A stretch of DNA of 64,000 nt, from positions 992,001 to 1,056,000 of the forward strand of contig CAVUMC010000002.1 in assembly GCA_963742535.1 (NCBI GenBank), given 5' to 3'. Position 1 is the first letter of the stretch. Each line of letters starts with the position of its first letter. The notes beneath the pieces were generated by a model. That model did not search any database and was not told the origin of the DNA. It was given only the letters and a program-made list of their open reading frames with translations. Shown here piece after piece: positions 25,374-34,044 of this stretch. The stretch is from VRUE01 sp963742535 (GTDB taxonomy: Bacteria > Actinomycetota > Thermoleophilia > Solirubrobacterales > 70-9). The translations under genes were made by a program, and so were the position numbers.

Positions 25374-26970
25374 AGACGGTTTCGTCGAAGGCAGTGAGCG
25401 CCGGTTCGGCGGCATAGCCGAGCGGCGGCGTGACTTCGAGCAGTTCGCCGACGCTGAGCAGGAATGAGAAGTGGTTGTAGTAGCCAGTTGTGTTGACGCT
25501 GCCGGGAGCAACGAAAGGCGAGAGCAGCAGCATCCCCACCTTGCCTCCGCCGCCGCCTTCTTTCACTGGGCCACTGCTCACCGGCGGCGGCGCTTCGGGG
25601 GCGGGCAAGTTCGGATATTCAGGGGTCCCGCAGCAGGCGCTGGTATCGGGTTCGGGAAGGTCTTGGCGGGCCTGGGCCGAGGTGATCGCGATCAGGCCCG
25701 ATGTCTTGTAGGCGGGCGAGGCTTCGATTTCGGCGATCGTCGCTTCCAGCCAGGGCTGGGCGGCGGCCAGGCCGGTGGGCGCGCCCGGTTCGCACGGCGT
25801 TTCGCTGCCGTCGTGACAGGCGTCGGGCGCGATGTAGGAGAAGGAGGGGGTGCTGGCTTCCTTCTTCAGGTCGGCACCGAGCTGTTCGAGGCCAACGTCG
25901 CGTTCGGCGCATTCCGGGCTGTCGGAGATCGTCTTGAAGTAGACGAAGGGGTTGCGCCAGGTCTCATACGGATCGCCCGGCCGCGACGCCTGCGCCGGGT
26001 CGGCTTCGCCGATGCCCGGACGCCGACAGGCGGTGGGCTCCCCCGCCTGGCCTTTTTCGATGCCGCCGATGTAGGCCTTCCAGGTCTTTTTCGCGGCCAC
26101 CAACTGCCCTGGCAGCGTCTTGGTTTCGTCGGGATAGAGGCAGCCTTCGCCTTCGGCCTGCCCCGTCGCGCTCAGCGTCGGTGTGGCGAACTCCTTGTAT
26201 TCGGGGCAGTTTGCCGCCGTCGCCGGGTTTGGCCCTTGGCCGCTGACGAAGGCGATCTCGTTGGCCAGGTCGCCCGTCGTCACCGCGTAGTAGTTGGAGA
26301 GCAACTCGCCTTTTTCCGGCAGCGTCTTTGCCATGTAGGTCGCGGTCGAAGTCGGGCCGTAGGTTTCTTCGAAGCCGTGATCGGCGAGCACGATCACGAA
26401 GACGTGCTGGATCGGCGGCAGGCCGACTTCTTCGGGCAGTTCCAGCGGTGGTTTCTTCGGCGGAGCGGCGAGCGGTTCTTCCGGCGCCGCCGCGGCTTCC
26501 GGCGGGATTGCGGCGGGAGTGGGCACTTCGGCTATCGCAGGCTGTTCGGCTGCTTCCGCAGCCGGTGCCGGAGACGGTTCCGCGGGGGGCGGCGGTTCAG
26601 CTTCGCTGTAGAGGACGATCGGGGCGACGCCGGCGCTCTGCGCGGCGGGGCCGGTCAAGCCTCCAAGCAGGACGCCAAAGCCCAAGATGGTGAGGATCGC
26701 GATTGCCGCGCTGCGCGGCGTCGGCATCTGGCTGCGCTGGGAAGTCTCCCTCCCCCCGTCGCCGGGAACCGTCTGCACCGCGGCCGGCAGGGCAGGTGTA
26801 TCCAGGGCGGGCTTTCCGACAATCGACAGCCAGCCGGCGACCGCGGCTGGGATCGGCCCCCGCCGCGCACCACACTGCAGGCAGTAACGCTGGTCCGGCG
26901 CTAGACGGGCGCCACAGCCACTGCAGCCAAGAGCAGGTCGGCGGCTTTCGCCATCAGGGGAGATCGCCAC
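25162..26970 (-). CDS. Zinc-ribbon, membrane-anchored phosphoesterase-family protein
   Basis: The 602-residue protein has an N-terminal zinc ribbon (C-S-G-C and C-L-Q-C, residues 16-36), one membrane segment at about 89-108, a long Pro/Ala/Glu linker, and a phosphoesterase domain of the phospholipase C/acid phosphatase family from about residue 190 (start I-Q-H-V-F-V-I-V-L-A-D-H-G-F-E-E-T-Y-G). The cytoplasmic ribbon and external enzyme domain fit a type II membrane topology. The last ~70 residues, Arg/Pro-rich and antisense to the thioesterase gene, look like a non-homologous extension. Its promoter faces the zinc-ribbon pair and carries phosphate-type repeats. Confidence 0.8.
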   Translation of the reverse strand: MAISPDGESRRPALGCSGCGARLAPDQRYCLQCGARRGPIPAAVAGWLSIVGKPALDTPALPAAVQTVPGDGGRETSQRSQMPTPRSAAIAILTILGFGVLLGGLTGPAAQSAGVAPIVLYSEAEPPPPAEPSPAPAAEAAEQPAIAEVPTPAAIPPEAAAAPEEPLAAPPKKPPLELPEEVGLPPIQHVFVIVLADHGFEETYGPTSTATYMAKTLPEKGELLSNYYAVTTGDLANEIAFVSGQGPNPATAANCPEYKEFATPTLSATGQAEGEGCLYPDETKTLPGQLVAAKKTWKAYIGGIEKGQAGEPTACRRPGIGEADPAQASRPGDPYETWRNPFVYFKTISDSPECAERDVGLEQLGADLKKEASTPSFSYIAPDACHDGSETPCEPGAPTGLAAAQPWLEATIAEIEASPAYKTSGLIAITSAQARQDLPEPDTSACCGTPEYPNLPAPEAPPPVSSGPVKEGGGGGKVGMLLLSPFVAPGSVNTTGYYNHFSFLLSVGELLEVTPPLGYAAEPALTAFDETVFNSEEEPADANVPASSRPGSKALRLPRRTRRGPGRCERWRDRDPQQRSPAVGGESESGPCSRSSVPAPAP

Positions 26971-27001
26971 CCCGGGAGCTTCTCTCCGTCACGTCACGCA
27001 G

Positions 27002-27066
27002 TTGTCACCCAACTGTGAACACTCTTGGCTCACCCTTTTTTCACAACACCGAAACATTTCGCAACA
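27002..27066. promoter_or_regulatory. Repeat array shared with the pstS promoter (Pho-box-like)
   Basis: The divergent region contains AACACTCT (27018-27025), TTTTCACA (27038-27045), five bases, then GAAACAT (27051-27057). All three blocks occur in the same order and strand upstream of pstS. Hexamers resembling T-C-A-C-C or T-N-A-C-A recur about every 11 bases, as expected for a PhoP/PhoB-type activator. CAGTTG/CAACTG also form a 6-bp dyad. Confidence 0.6.
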
Positions 27067-27080
27067 CCATCGCGAAGACG

Positions 27081-27698
27081 ATGCGTACTGTGGATCACTC
27101 ACTGGTCAGCGCGGGCAGCGAGCAATGCCCTTCCTGCGGGGTGCCTATCGCGGCCGATCAGCGCTACTGCCTGCACTGCGGGCAGCGCCGCGGCGAGCCG
27201 CGCCTGCCGATCATGAACGCCGTCGCCTTCATGGACGCGATGCGAGCGCCCGCCGAGGCAGTAGCCGGCCCCGCCCCACCGTCAGAGCCACACCGCCGCC
27301 GCATTTCCGCCAACGCGGCCCTGATCGCCGGCGTCGGCACGCTGCTGCTGGCGATGGGCGTGGGTGTCCTGATCGGGCACGCCGGCAACCAATCGGTCGC
27401 CACCAACGCGGCGGCGCCGCAGGTGATCACGGTGCACAGCGGCGGCAGCAGCGCGGAAACCGGAACCTCGGAAACGACTGCCAAGGGCAACGCGGGTGGA
27501 AAAGGTGGCAAGGCGAGCAGGAAGGCAAGCGCCAGCGCCAAGAAGAAGGCGGAAACAGGTCAGGGCGCCGAAGAAGTGCTGAAGCCGAGCGCCGGGGTGA
27601 AGCTGCCACCCGCGACCGCCCAGCCCGGCAGCAAGTGCGAAAGCGGTGCCGCCGGCTGCAAAGGTGGCGAATTCACCGGGGACTTCTTCGGCGAATGA
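27081..27698 (+). CDS. Zinc-ribbon single-pass membrane protein
   Basis: From ATG 27081 the protein has 205 residues. A zinc ribbon (C-P-S-C and C-L-H-C, about residues 15-34) is followed by a membrane segment at about 84-105 and a long Gly/Ala/Ser/Lys-rich tail with two cysteines near the end. The ribbon is clearly like that at the start of the divergent phosphoesterase. It probably sits in the membrane with the ribbon inside and the tail outside. Role unknown. It overlaps the next gene by ATGA and shares a promoter region with the phosphoesterase. Confidence 0.75.
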   Translation: MRTVDHSLVSAGSEQCPSCGVPIAADQRYCLHCGQRRGEPRLPIMNAVAFMDAMRAPAEAVAGPAPPSEPHRRRISANAALIAGVGTLLLAMGVGVLIGHAGNQSVATNAAAPQVITVHSGGSSAETGTSETTAKGNAGGKGGKASRKASASAKKKAETGQGAEEVLKPSAGVKLPPATAQPGSKCESGAAGCKGGEFTGDFFGE

Positions 27699-28111
27699 AA
27701 CTTCCGGGCAAGCTCACTCGCAAGCGCCTGAACGGCAGCGCGCCCACTCGGAGCGCCACGCCGACAACCCCCGCGACGACCGAGCACGAGCTGACCATCG
27801 ACCTCGAACGGCGACGCGATCAGCTGGTCGCCCGGGTCGCCGAGCTGCAGTGGGACCTCGGTGGGCTGGTCTATGAAATGGCGGTTCGCAACAAGATCGA
27901 GGTCGAGGTGCTGGTCAAACGCGCCGTCGCCCTGCAGGACGCCGATGCCGAGCTGAGCGAGGTCGAACGGATCGTGCGCATGGAGCAAACCGGCAGCGCC
28001 GGCTCCTGCACGGCCTGCGGCGCTCCCCACAGCACCGGGGCCACCTTCTGCTGGCAGTGCGGGCAGCCCCTGCTTCAGCAGGTCCCCAGCAACGCGATCC
28101 TGCGCGGCTAG
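27695..28111 (+). CDS. Coiled-coil protein with C-terminal zinc ribbon
   Basis: The 138-residue soluble protein has a central helical region of about residues 27-95 rich in Glu, Arg, Leu and Val heptads, then a zinc ribbon near the C-terminus (C-T-A-C-G and C-W-Q-C-G, residues 108-128). It overlaps the previous zinc-ribbon membrane protein gene by four bases, so the two are probably made together and may interact. It shares overlapping stop codons with convergent pstB. I recognise no named family. Confidence 0.72.
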   Translation: MKLPGKLTRKRLNGSAPTRSATPTTPATTEHELTIDLERRRDQLVARVAELQWDLGGLVYEMAVRNKIEVEVLVKRAVALQDADAELSEVERIVRMEQTGSAGSCTACGAPHSTGATFCWQCGQPLLQQVPSNAILRG

Positions 28112-28977
28112 CCGAAGCGGCCGGTGACGTAGTCGCGGGTGCGCGGGTCCGCCGGGTTGGTGAAGATCGTCTCGGTCTCGGCGAACTCGATCAGCGTCCC
28201 GGTCGGCTCGCCGCTGCTCGAGTCGAGGCCGAAGAAGGCGGTCTCGTCGGCGACCCGTGCCGCCTGCTGCATGTTGTGGGTGACGATCACGATCGTGAAG
28301 CGCCCTTTGAGGCTGTGCATCAGGTCCTCGATCGAGGCGGTGGCGATCGGGTCGAGCGCCGAGGCGGGCTCGTCGAGCAGCAGCACGTCGGGCTCGATCG
28401 CGATCGCGCGGGCAATGCAGAGACGCTGCTGCTGGCCGCCGGAGAGACCGAGGGCGCTGTCACGGAGCCGGTCCTTGACCTCGTCCCAGAGCGCCGCCCC
28501 GCGCAGCGCTTTCTCGACCCGCTCGTCGAGGCCGTGGCGCAGGCCGAGGTTGCGCGGGGCCCAGGCGACGTTGTCGTAGATCGACTTCGGGAACGGGTTG
28601 GGCTTCTGGAAGACCATGCCGATCCGCCGCCTGACCTCGACCTGGTCGACGTTGCTCGCGTAGAGGTCGTGGCCGTGGTAGAGAACGCGGCCCTCGAGTC
28701 GGAATGCGGGCACGGTGTCGTTCATCCGGTTGAGACTGCGGATGAAGGTCGACTTGCCGCAACCGGAGGGACCGATCAACGCCGTGATCCTGCTGCGGGG
28801 AATCCGCAGGCTGACACCGGCAAGCGCCTGCTTGGCGCCATAGAAGACCGAGACGTCGTCGACCTCGAACACGGACTCGACCGACGCCTTGGGGCGGAAG
28901 CCGGTGATCCGGCCGCCGGCGTCGGGCTCGGACTGGATACGGACCCGTGAGGGCACCGTCGTAAGCGAAGTGTTCAT
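28108..28977 (-). CDS. pstB: Phosphate ABC transporter ATP-binding protein
   Basis: The 289-residue ATPase powers high-affinity phosphate uptake. It has Walker A (G-P-S-G-C-G-K-S-T), the Q-loop, the signature L-S-G-G-Q-Q-Q-R and Walker B (L-L-L-D-E-P). The ATG at 28977 overlaps the pstA stop (ATGA); a longer frame upstream is not needed. About 30 extra residues precede the ABC domain. No phoU follows within the window; the next gene converges. Confidence 0.95.
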   Translation of the reverse strand: MNTSLTTVPSRVRIQSEPDAGGRITGFRPKASVESVFEVDDVSVFYGAKQALAGVSLRIPRSRITALIGPSGCGKSTFIRSLNRMNDTVPAFRLEGRVLYHGHDLYASNVDQVEVRRRIGMVFQKPNPFPKSIYDNVAWAPRNLGLRHGLDERVEKALRGAALWDEVKDRLRDSALGLSGGQQQRLCIARAIAIEPDVLLLDEPASALDPIATASIEDLMHSLKGRFTIVIVTHNMQQAARVADETAFFGLDSSSGEPTGTLIEFAETETIFTNPADPRTRDYVTGRFG

Positions 28978-29849
28978 GAGCTCATCTTTCTGCGGCTGCG
29001 AGCGTGCATCGCCCGAGCCCCGACGCTTGCAAGGAGAATGATCGTGATCAGCACCAGCGACATCCCCCACGCTTGGGCGATGCCTTCGGGATTGCCTTCC
29101 TCGGACAGCTGGAAGATCCGCACCGGAACGTTCGGCATCGCTTCGCTCATCTTGAAGAGCACTTCTTTGCCGTCGAACACGGAGGAGACCAGGATCAGCG
29201 GCGCCGTCTCGCCGGCGGCACGGGCCACGGCGAGTACGGTCGCGGTGAGGATCCCGCCGAGCGCGCTGGGAAGGATCACGGTCAGCACCGTTCGCCAGCG
29301 ACTGACGCCGAGCGCTTCAGCTCCTTCGCGCAAGTTGCCGGGAACAAGCAGAAGCACCTCCTGGGTGCCGCGGGCCACCAGCGGCAGCATGATGATCGCC
29401 AGCGCCACCGAGCCGGCGAAGCCGGACTGCTTGTGATGGTCGACGAGCAGGCCGAAGACGAAGAGCCCGATGATGATCGAGGGCAGGCCGTTGATCAGGT
29501 CCAGGGTGAGCTTGCTGAGGCGGATCGTGCGCTGGCCCGCGAACTCAGTCAGGAAAAGCGCCGTCAAGACCCCCAGCGGCATCGCGATCGCAGTAGCCAC
29601 GGCAACGATCAAGCCGGTGCCGACGAGGGCTGGAGCGATTCCGGTCGGCGCTCCTGTGACCAGGAATTCGAAGCTGAGCGCGCTGGCGCCCCGCGCAGCC
29701 ACCGAGTAGATGACTATCGCCAATATCGCCACGGCGAAGAAGGCGGCCCCAGTCGCACCGAGCTCGGCGACGCGGCTGAACGCCCGGCGCCGGCGCAGGT
29801 TGCCGCTGGCGGTGAGCGGCACGGTGGGGTCGAAGGCGGCCGCGGTCAC
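28974..29849 (-). CDS. pstA: Phosphate ABC transporter permease PstA
   Basis: I place the start at GTG 29849, which overlaps the pstC stop by four bases (GTGA), giving 291 residues. The protein has six membrane segments and the permease loop with E-A-L-G-V-S-R-W-R-T, which contacts PstB. It forms the membrane channel of the phosphate transporter with PstC. The order pstC-pstA-pstB is standard. Confidence 0.94.
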   Translation of the reverse strand: MTAAAFDPTVPLTASGNLRRRRAFSRVAELGATGAAFFAVAILAIVIYSVAARGASALSFEFLVTGAPTGIAPALVGTGLIVAVATAIAMPLGVLTALFLTEFAGQRTIRLSKLTLDLINGLPSIIIGLFVFGLLVDHHKQSGFAGSVALAIIMLPLVARGTQEVLLLVPGNLREGAEALGVSRWRTVLTVILPSALGGILTATVLAVARAAGETAPLILVSSVFDGKEVLFKMSEAMPNVPVRIFQLSEEGNPEGIAQAWGMSLVLITIILLASVGARAMHARSRRKMSS

Positions 29850-30796
29850 TTCGTTGCCATCCGCCGGTAGTCGAAGCGGCGGCCGATCCACTGCGCCGCC
29901 AAGTTGGAGAGCAGTCCGATGACGAGCAGGATCACCCCCAGGTAGAACAGCGAGGCCTTGTGCATCTCCGTGATCGCGCCGGGAAACTGGCTGGCGATCC
30001 GCGAGGCGAGGGTGTCGCCGGTCTTGAACAACGAGGCGTTGATCGCAGAGCCGGCGCCGATCACCTGGGTGACGGCGATCGCCTCACCCAGCGCCCGGCC
30101 GAGGCCGAGCAGCGAGGCCGCGACGACGCCTGAGGCGGTCGAGGGCAGGACGACGCCGCGGATCACCTCCCAACGCGTGGCCCCGAGCGCGCTCGCCCCG
30201 TCCTGGACGTCGCGCGGGACGGCGAGGAAGAGATCACGCGAGATCGAGGCGATGATCGGCACGATCATGATCGTCAGGATCAGGCTGGCCGTGAAGACGC
30301 TGGCGCCGGTGGTTTCCGGAGCACCGAAGATCGGAATAAAGCCGAGCGTGTCGTGCAACCAGGGCTCGAGCGTGCCTTGCACGAAGGGAGCCAGGATCAA
30401 GATGCCCCAGAAGCCGAGAATCACGCTGGGGATCGCCGCCAGCATCTCGACCAGCGGTCCGATCATCCCCCGCACCCCGGCCGGTGCCAGCAGGCTCAGG
30501 TAGAGACCGATCGAGATCGCGATCGGAGCCCCTATCGCGAGGGCGACGAAGGAGCTGACGATGGTTCCAAACAGCATCGAGCCGGCGCCGAAGACACCGA
30601 AGTTGGGCTGCCAGGTCGTTTCGAAGAGGAAGCCGAGGCCGAAGGCCGAGATCGCCGGCGCCGCGCCGTGCACCACTTGGTAAGCGATCACCAGCATCAG
30701 CACTACCCCGAGCAGCGCGGCGAAGGCGCAGACGCCAAAGAGCAGGCCGTCGGCGACTCGGTCGAACTGCTTGCGGCGCTCCCGCGAGCGGGCCAG
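29846..30796 (-). CDS. pstC: Phosphate ABC transporter permease PstC (start uncertain)
   Basis: The family match is clear: six membrane segments and the loop A-S-A-L-G-A-T-R-W-E. The first helix lies upstream of the first usable ATG/GTG/TTG codons (about 30703), and the frame stays open to a stop at 30821-30823 without any ATG, GTG or TTG before that. CTG at 30796 would give 316 residues with a normal R/K-rich start and full first helix, so I use it. A one-base error that joins the GTG of the neighbouring frame is the alternative. Confidence 0.85.
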   Translation of the reverse strand: MARSRERRKQFDRVADGLLFGVCAFAALLGVVLMLVIAYQVVHGAAPAISAFGLGFLFETTWQPNFGVFGAGSMLFGTIVSSFVALAIGAPIAISIGLYLSLLAPAGVRGMIGPLVEMLAAIPSVILGFWGILILAPFVQGTLEPWLHDTLGFIPIFGAPETTGASVFTASLILTIMIVPIIASISRDLFLAVPRDVQDGASALGATRWEVIRGVVLPSTASGVVAASLLGLGRALGEAIAVTQVIGAGSAINASLFKTGDTLASRIASQFPGAITEMHKASLFYLGVILLVIGLLSNLAAQWIGRRFDYRRMATK

Positions 30797-30888
30797 GCAA
30801 CCCGCGAGGGCTCTGTCGCACTACTGGCGGCGCTCATCGCGCGCAGAGTAGAACAGTTCCAATCAGTTGCCCACCCACCCCGGGCAAA

Positions 30889-30961
30889 TTTTCACAGAAT
30901 TGACACAACATGTCACCTGTTACAACTTTTTAACACTCTACTTTTCACACGATTGAAACAT
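30889..30961. promoter_or_regulatory. Pho-box-like repeat array between pstC and pstS
   Basis: TTTTCACA-N2-ATTGA occurs twice (30889-30903 and 30942-30956), 53 bp apart. Between them are TGTCAC, TTACAA and TTAACA, so hexamers of the T-T-N-A-C-A type repeat about every 9-11 bases with one longer step. AACACTCT (30932-30939) and TTTTCACA-N5-GAAACAT (30942-30961) match the zinc-ribbon promoter. A phosphate-starvation response regulator binding here is the natural inference. Confidence 0.68.
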
Positions 30962-31054
30962 ATGTGCGTACCGGTGGGGGCATTCTGCGAGCCGCCAGGG
31001 GACGTTCTACGGCCTGTGGCAGAGAAGGAACACACAAGCCGAAAGGAATCCCTT

Positions 31055-32077
31055 TTGATTCGCAACAGGTTGTTTGGTTTTCTCATCGCGGTAACCAGCA
31101 TGGTTGGTTGCATGACAGCCCTCTCGACCGCTGCCGCTTCAGCAAACCTCACCGGCGCCGGCTCAACGCTGGTCGCGCCACTGGAGGCCAACTGGGCCAA
31201 CGGCTTCGAAGCCGCCGGCCACGGCAACGTCAAAGTCACCTATGGCGCCGTCGGCTCGGGTGCAGGCATCGCCCAGATCACGGCGCGGACCGTTGACTTC
31301 GGTGCCTCCGATGCTCCGCTGACCCCTGAACAGGCTGCCGCCTGCAACGGTTGCGTGCAGATCCCTTGGGCGCTCAGCGCTACCGGTCTCGGCTTCAGCA
31401 TTCCGGGCGTCAACAAACTAAACCTCACTGGCCCGATCCTCGCCGGCATCTACTTCGGCAAGATCACCAACTGGAACGATCCCAAGATCAAGAAGATCAA
31501 CCCGAAAGCCAAACTGCCGAACCTCGCTATCACCCCGGTATACCGCAGCGATGGCTCAGGTGACACTTACGCCTTCACCAACTACCTCTCCAAGGTCAGC
31601 AAGGCCTGGAAGAACGAAGTCGGCTACTCGACTTCGGTCGGATTCAGCCACGGAGTTGGCGCAAAAGGCAACTCGGGAATCACCAATGTGGTCGCCACCA
31701 CCCCCGGCGCAATCGGCTACATCTCTGCGTCCTACCTGATCGCCGCCGGGCTTCCCGTGGTCGCGGTCAAGAACGAAGCCGGAAACTACGAGCTGCCGAA
31801 CCTGAAAAACATCGAAAACGCGGCTGCGATGGTGAAGAAAGTCCCAGCGAGCAACGAACTTCACATCGTCAACCCGCCGAAAAAATTCGCCGAAGCCTAC
31901 CCAATCTCGACCTTCACCTATGCGATCGTTCCGCACGATGGGCCACAAAAGGCCCTGGTCGCTCAATTCATCAGCTACGCGATCACCGTAGGCAAGAAAT
32001 ACGGACCGGCGCTCGACTTTGCGCCGCTGCCGAAGGTAGTCGTCACCGCCGCAAAATCAGCAATCGCTTCTCTCTAA
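31055..32077 (+). CDS. pstS: Phosphate-binding protein PstS
   Basis: From TTG 31055, seven bases behind GAAAGGA, the protein has 340 residues. A Sec signal peptide ends at about residue 30 (A-A-A-S-A). The mature protein begins with N-L-T-G-A-G-S-T and has the phosphate-contacting S-G-S-G-A-G-type and S-D-G-S-G-D-T segments. It catches phosphate outside the membrane for PstCA. There is no convincing lipobox. It diverges from pstCAB across a repeat-rich promoter and ends at a strong terminator. Confidence 0.95.
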   Translation: MIRNRLFGFLIAVTSMVGCMTALSTAAASANLTGAGSTLVAPLEANWANGFEAAGHGNVKVTYGAVGSGAGIAQITARTVDFGASDAPLTPEQAAACNGCVQIPWALSATGLGFSIPGVNKLNLTGPILAGIYFGKITNWNDPKIKKINPKAKLPNLAITPVYRSDGSGDTYAFTNYLSKVSKAWKNEVGYSTSVGFSHGVGAKGNSGITNVVATTPGAIGYISASYLIAAGLPVVAVKNEAGNYELPNLKNIENAAAMVKKVPASNELHIVNPPKKFAEAYPISTFTYAIVPHDGPQKALVAQFISYAITVGKKYGPALDFAPLPKVVVTAAKSAIASL

Positions 32078-32111
32078 GAGCGACTGCCTGAAGCGGCGAA
32101 GACGCCGCGGA

Positions 32112-32147
32112 AGCCGGCACGGGCCCGGGCGCTGTGCCGGCTTTTTA
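32112..32147 (+). terminator. Intrinsic terminator of pstS
   Basis: AGCCGGCAC (32112-32120) pairs perfectly with GTGCCGGCT (32134-32142), followed by TTTTT. It begins 34 bases past the pstS stop. Confidence 0.92.
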
Positions 32148-32151
32148 TTGC

Positions 32152-32604
32152 TCAGGCGACGACCGGCAGCTTGCCGAGCGCCTCGACCGTGTGGGCACAG
32201 GCGCGGGCCGCCTCGCGCCCCTTGAGCTCGAGGTGCTCGGCGAAGAAATCGCGGTGCGCGTCGTGCTCGTGGAAGTGATGGGGCGTGAGCACGGCGGAGA
32301 TGACGGGGACGTCGGTATCGAGCTGCACCCGCATCAGGCCGTTGATGACGGCGTCGGCGACGAACTCGTGGCGGTAGATGCCGCCGTCGACGACCAGCCC
32401 CGCGGCGACAATCGCGCAATAGTCGCCGCTACTCGCCAGCTTCTTCGCGTGCAGCGGTATCTCGAAGGCGCCGGTGACCTCAAAGCAATCGATCCGCTCG
32501 GCGGCGAGACCGAGCTGCTCGGCTTCGGCCAAGAACGACTTGCGGCACTCGTCAACCAGCTCCCGGTGCCAGAGGGACTGCACGAAACCGACTCGTTTTG
32601 TCAC
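32152..32604 (-). CDS. ribH: 6,7-dimethyl-8-ribityllumazine synthase, RibH2-like
   Basis: The 150-residue enzyme joins the ribitylaminopyrimidine with a four-carbon phosphate in the next-to-last riboflavin step. GTG 32604 follows a strong GAGAGGAG site; the open frame upstream is not coding. The sequence (V-Q-S-L-W-H-R-E-L-V-D near the start, G-A-F-E-I-P, H-F-H-E-H-D near the active site) resembles the type II lumazine synthases of Brucella and Mesorhizobium. No other riboflavin gene is near. Confidence 0.93.
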   Translation of the reverse strand: MTKRVGFVQSLWHRELVDECRKSFLAEAEQLGLAAERIDCFEVTGAFEIPLHAKKLASSGDYCAIVAAGLVVDGGIYRHEFVADAVINGLMRVQLDTDVPVISAVLTPHHFHEHDAHRDFFAEHLELKGREAARACAHTVEALGKLPVVA

Positions 32605-32738
32605 TTTGCTCCTCTCGTTGCCTGGAGCGCGGATCCTACTTCTGGTCCTGATTCGGGCCCCAAAATTGTCGAGACAGCTGTCCACGATCGGCTGCAGCAC
32701 TTCAGCCTGGACCGGCGTTTTTCCGATGACGGCACGGA

Positions 32739-33968
32739 ATGCGCCTCCTCCCTCCCGCAGCGACCCGCCGCCCCCTGGCCGCGACTCTGGCGCTAGCCGC
32801 CGCCCTCGCCGTAACCGCACCCGCCGCGGCGTTGGCAGAAGCCCCGCAGATGGGCGTTGGCCCGGCGGAATGCGTGCAGGCCGCACCGCACACCGAATGC
32901 GGCGCGGTAGAGGTCAACTACCAACCGGCGAGCGGCCTCAAGAGCAACCCGCGACCGACCCGCACCACCACCACCAAAAGTGGCGGCGCAAAAAAAGAAG
33001 AAGAAACCGCCCCGGGCAGCGAATTGCCCGCAGCGAAACCCGGCGACCCCTTCCGCTTCTTCTCCCCCGCCAGCTTCTGGAACACACCGCTCTCCGGCGA
33101 AGCGGCGCTCGACCCCGCCTCGGCCGCGATCGTCGACCACTTCATCGACGAGATCGACACCGAGCGCAGCGCCGGCGAAGACCCGACCCTCAACACGAAA
33201 CGCTGGTCGGTGCCGATCTACACGGTGCCTCCCGATCAGCCGACCGTGCAGGTCGAGCACAACAACGGCGGCACCTCGCGCTCGCTCTCCGCGGCCTGGA
33301 CCGCGGTGCCACTGCCGCCGGAAGCCGAACCGGCGGCGGGCAGCGACCGTCACCTCGTCGTCTGGCAGCCAAGCACCGACAAGCTCTGGGAGTTCTGGCA
33401 CCTGAGCAACGAAGGCGGCGCCTGGAGCGCCCCTTGGGGCGGGGCGATGGAACACGTCTCGACCAGCGAAGGGGTTTACGCCCCGAGCTCCTGGCCGGGA
33501 GCAACTACGCAGTGGGGCGGCACGGCCTCCTCGCTCTCGCTCGCCGGCGGGCTGATCACGCTCGAAGACCTTGAACACGGCAAGATCGAACACGCGCTGG
33601 CAATCGGCATCCCCGACGTGCGCGCCGGCGTCTACTCGCTGCCCGCGCAGCGCACCGACGGCAGGTCAAGCGATCCGCTGACCCTGCCCGAGGGCGCCCG
33701 CCTGCGCATTGATCCCAACCTCGATCTGGCGACGCTGAACCTGCCGCCGCTGGCGCTGATGATCGCCAAGGCCGCGCAGGAATACGGAATGATCGTGCGC
33801 TCGATCGGCAGCCACGTCATTTTCTACGGGCAGACGCCGCCGAGCGGGTCCAACCCCTACACCGGCAAAGCCGGCTATTTCGAAGGACGGGACCCCGCCG
33901 AGCTGCTCGGCGCCTTCCCCTGGGAGCACCTGCAGCTGATGCAGATGAGCCTTCGCGCGACCGGCTGA
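32739..33968 (+). CDS. Secreted protein of unknown family, paralogue 1
   Basis: The 409-residue protein has a signal peptide (Arg-rich start, Ala/Leu core, cleavage near residue 33), a low-complexity Thr/Lys/Glu linker to about residue 98 and then a ~310-residue domain. The domain begins P-F-R-F-F-S-P-x-S-F-W-N and is rich in Trp, Pro and beta-strand patterns. It is shared at high identity with the next gene. I know no function; a surface or cell-wall carbohydrate role would fit the nearby polysaccharide genes but is inference. It diverges from ribH across 134 bp. Confidence 0.8.
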   Translation: MRLLPPAATRRPLAATLALAAALAVTAPAAALAEAPQMGVGPAECVQAAPHTECGAVEVNYQPASGLKSNPRPTRTTTTKSGGAKKEEETAPGSELPAAKPGDPFRFFSPASFWNTPLSGEAALDPASAAIVDHFIDEIDTERSAGEDPTLNTKRWSVPIYTVPPDQPTVQVEHNNGGTSRSLSAAWTAVPLPPEAEPAAGSDRHLVVWQPSTDKLWEFWHLSNEGGAWSAPWGGAMEHVSTSEGVYAPSSWPGATTQWGGTASSLSLAGGLITLEDLEHGKIEHALAIGIPDVRAGVYSLPAQRTDGRSSDPLTLPEGARLRIDPNLDLATLNLPPLALMIAKAAQEYGMIVRSIGSHVIFYGQTPPSGSNPYTGKAGYFEGRDPAELLGAFPWEHLQLMQMSLRATG

Positions 33969-34044
33969 TTCCCTACGAAAACCCGCCCCGACCTCCCCTG
34001 GGGGTGACGTATCCTGTGCCATCGCCCGCCTAGCGCTCTCGGGA

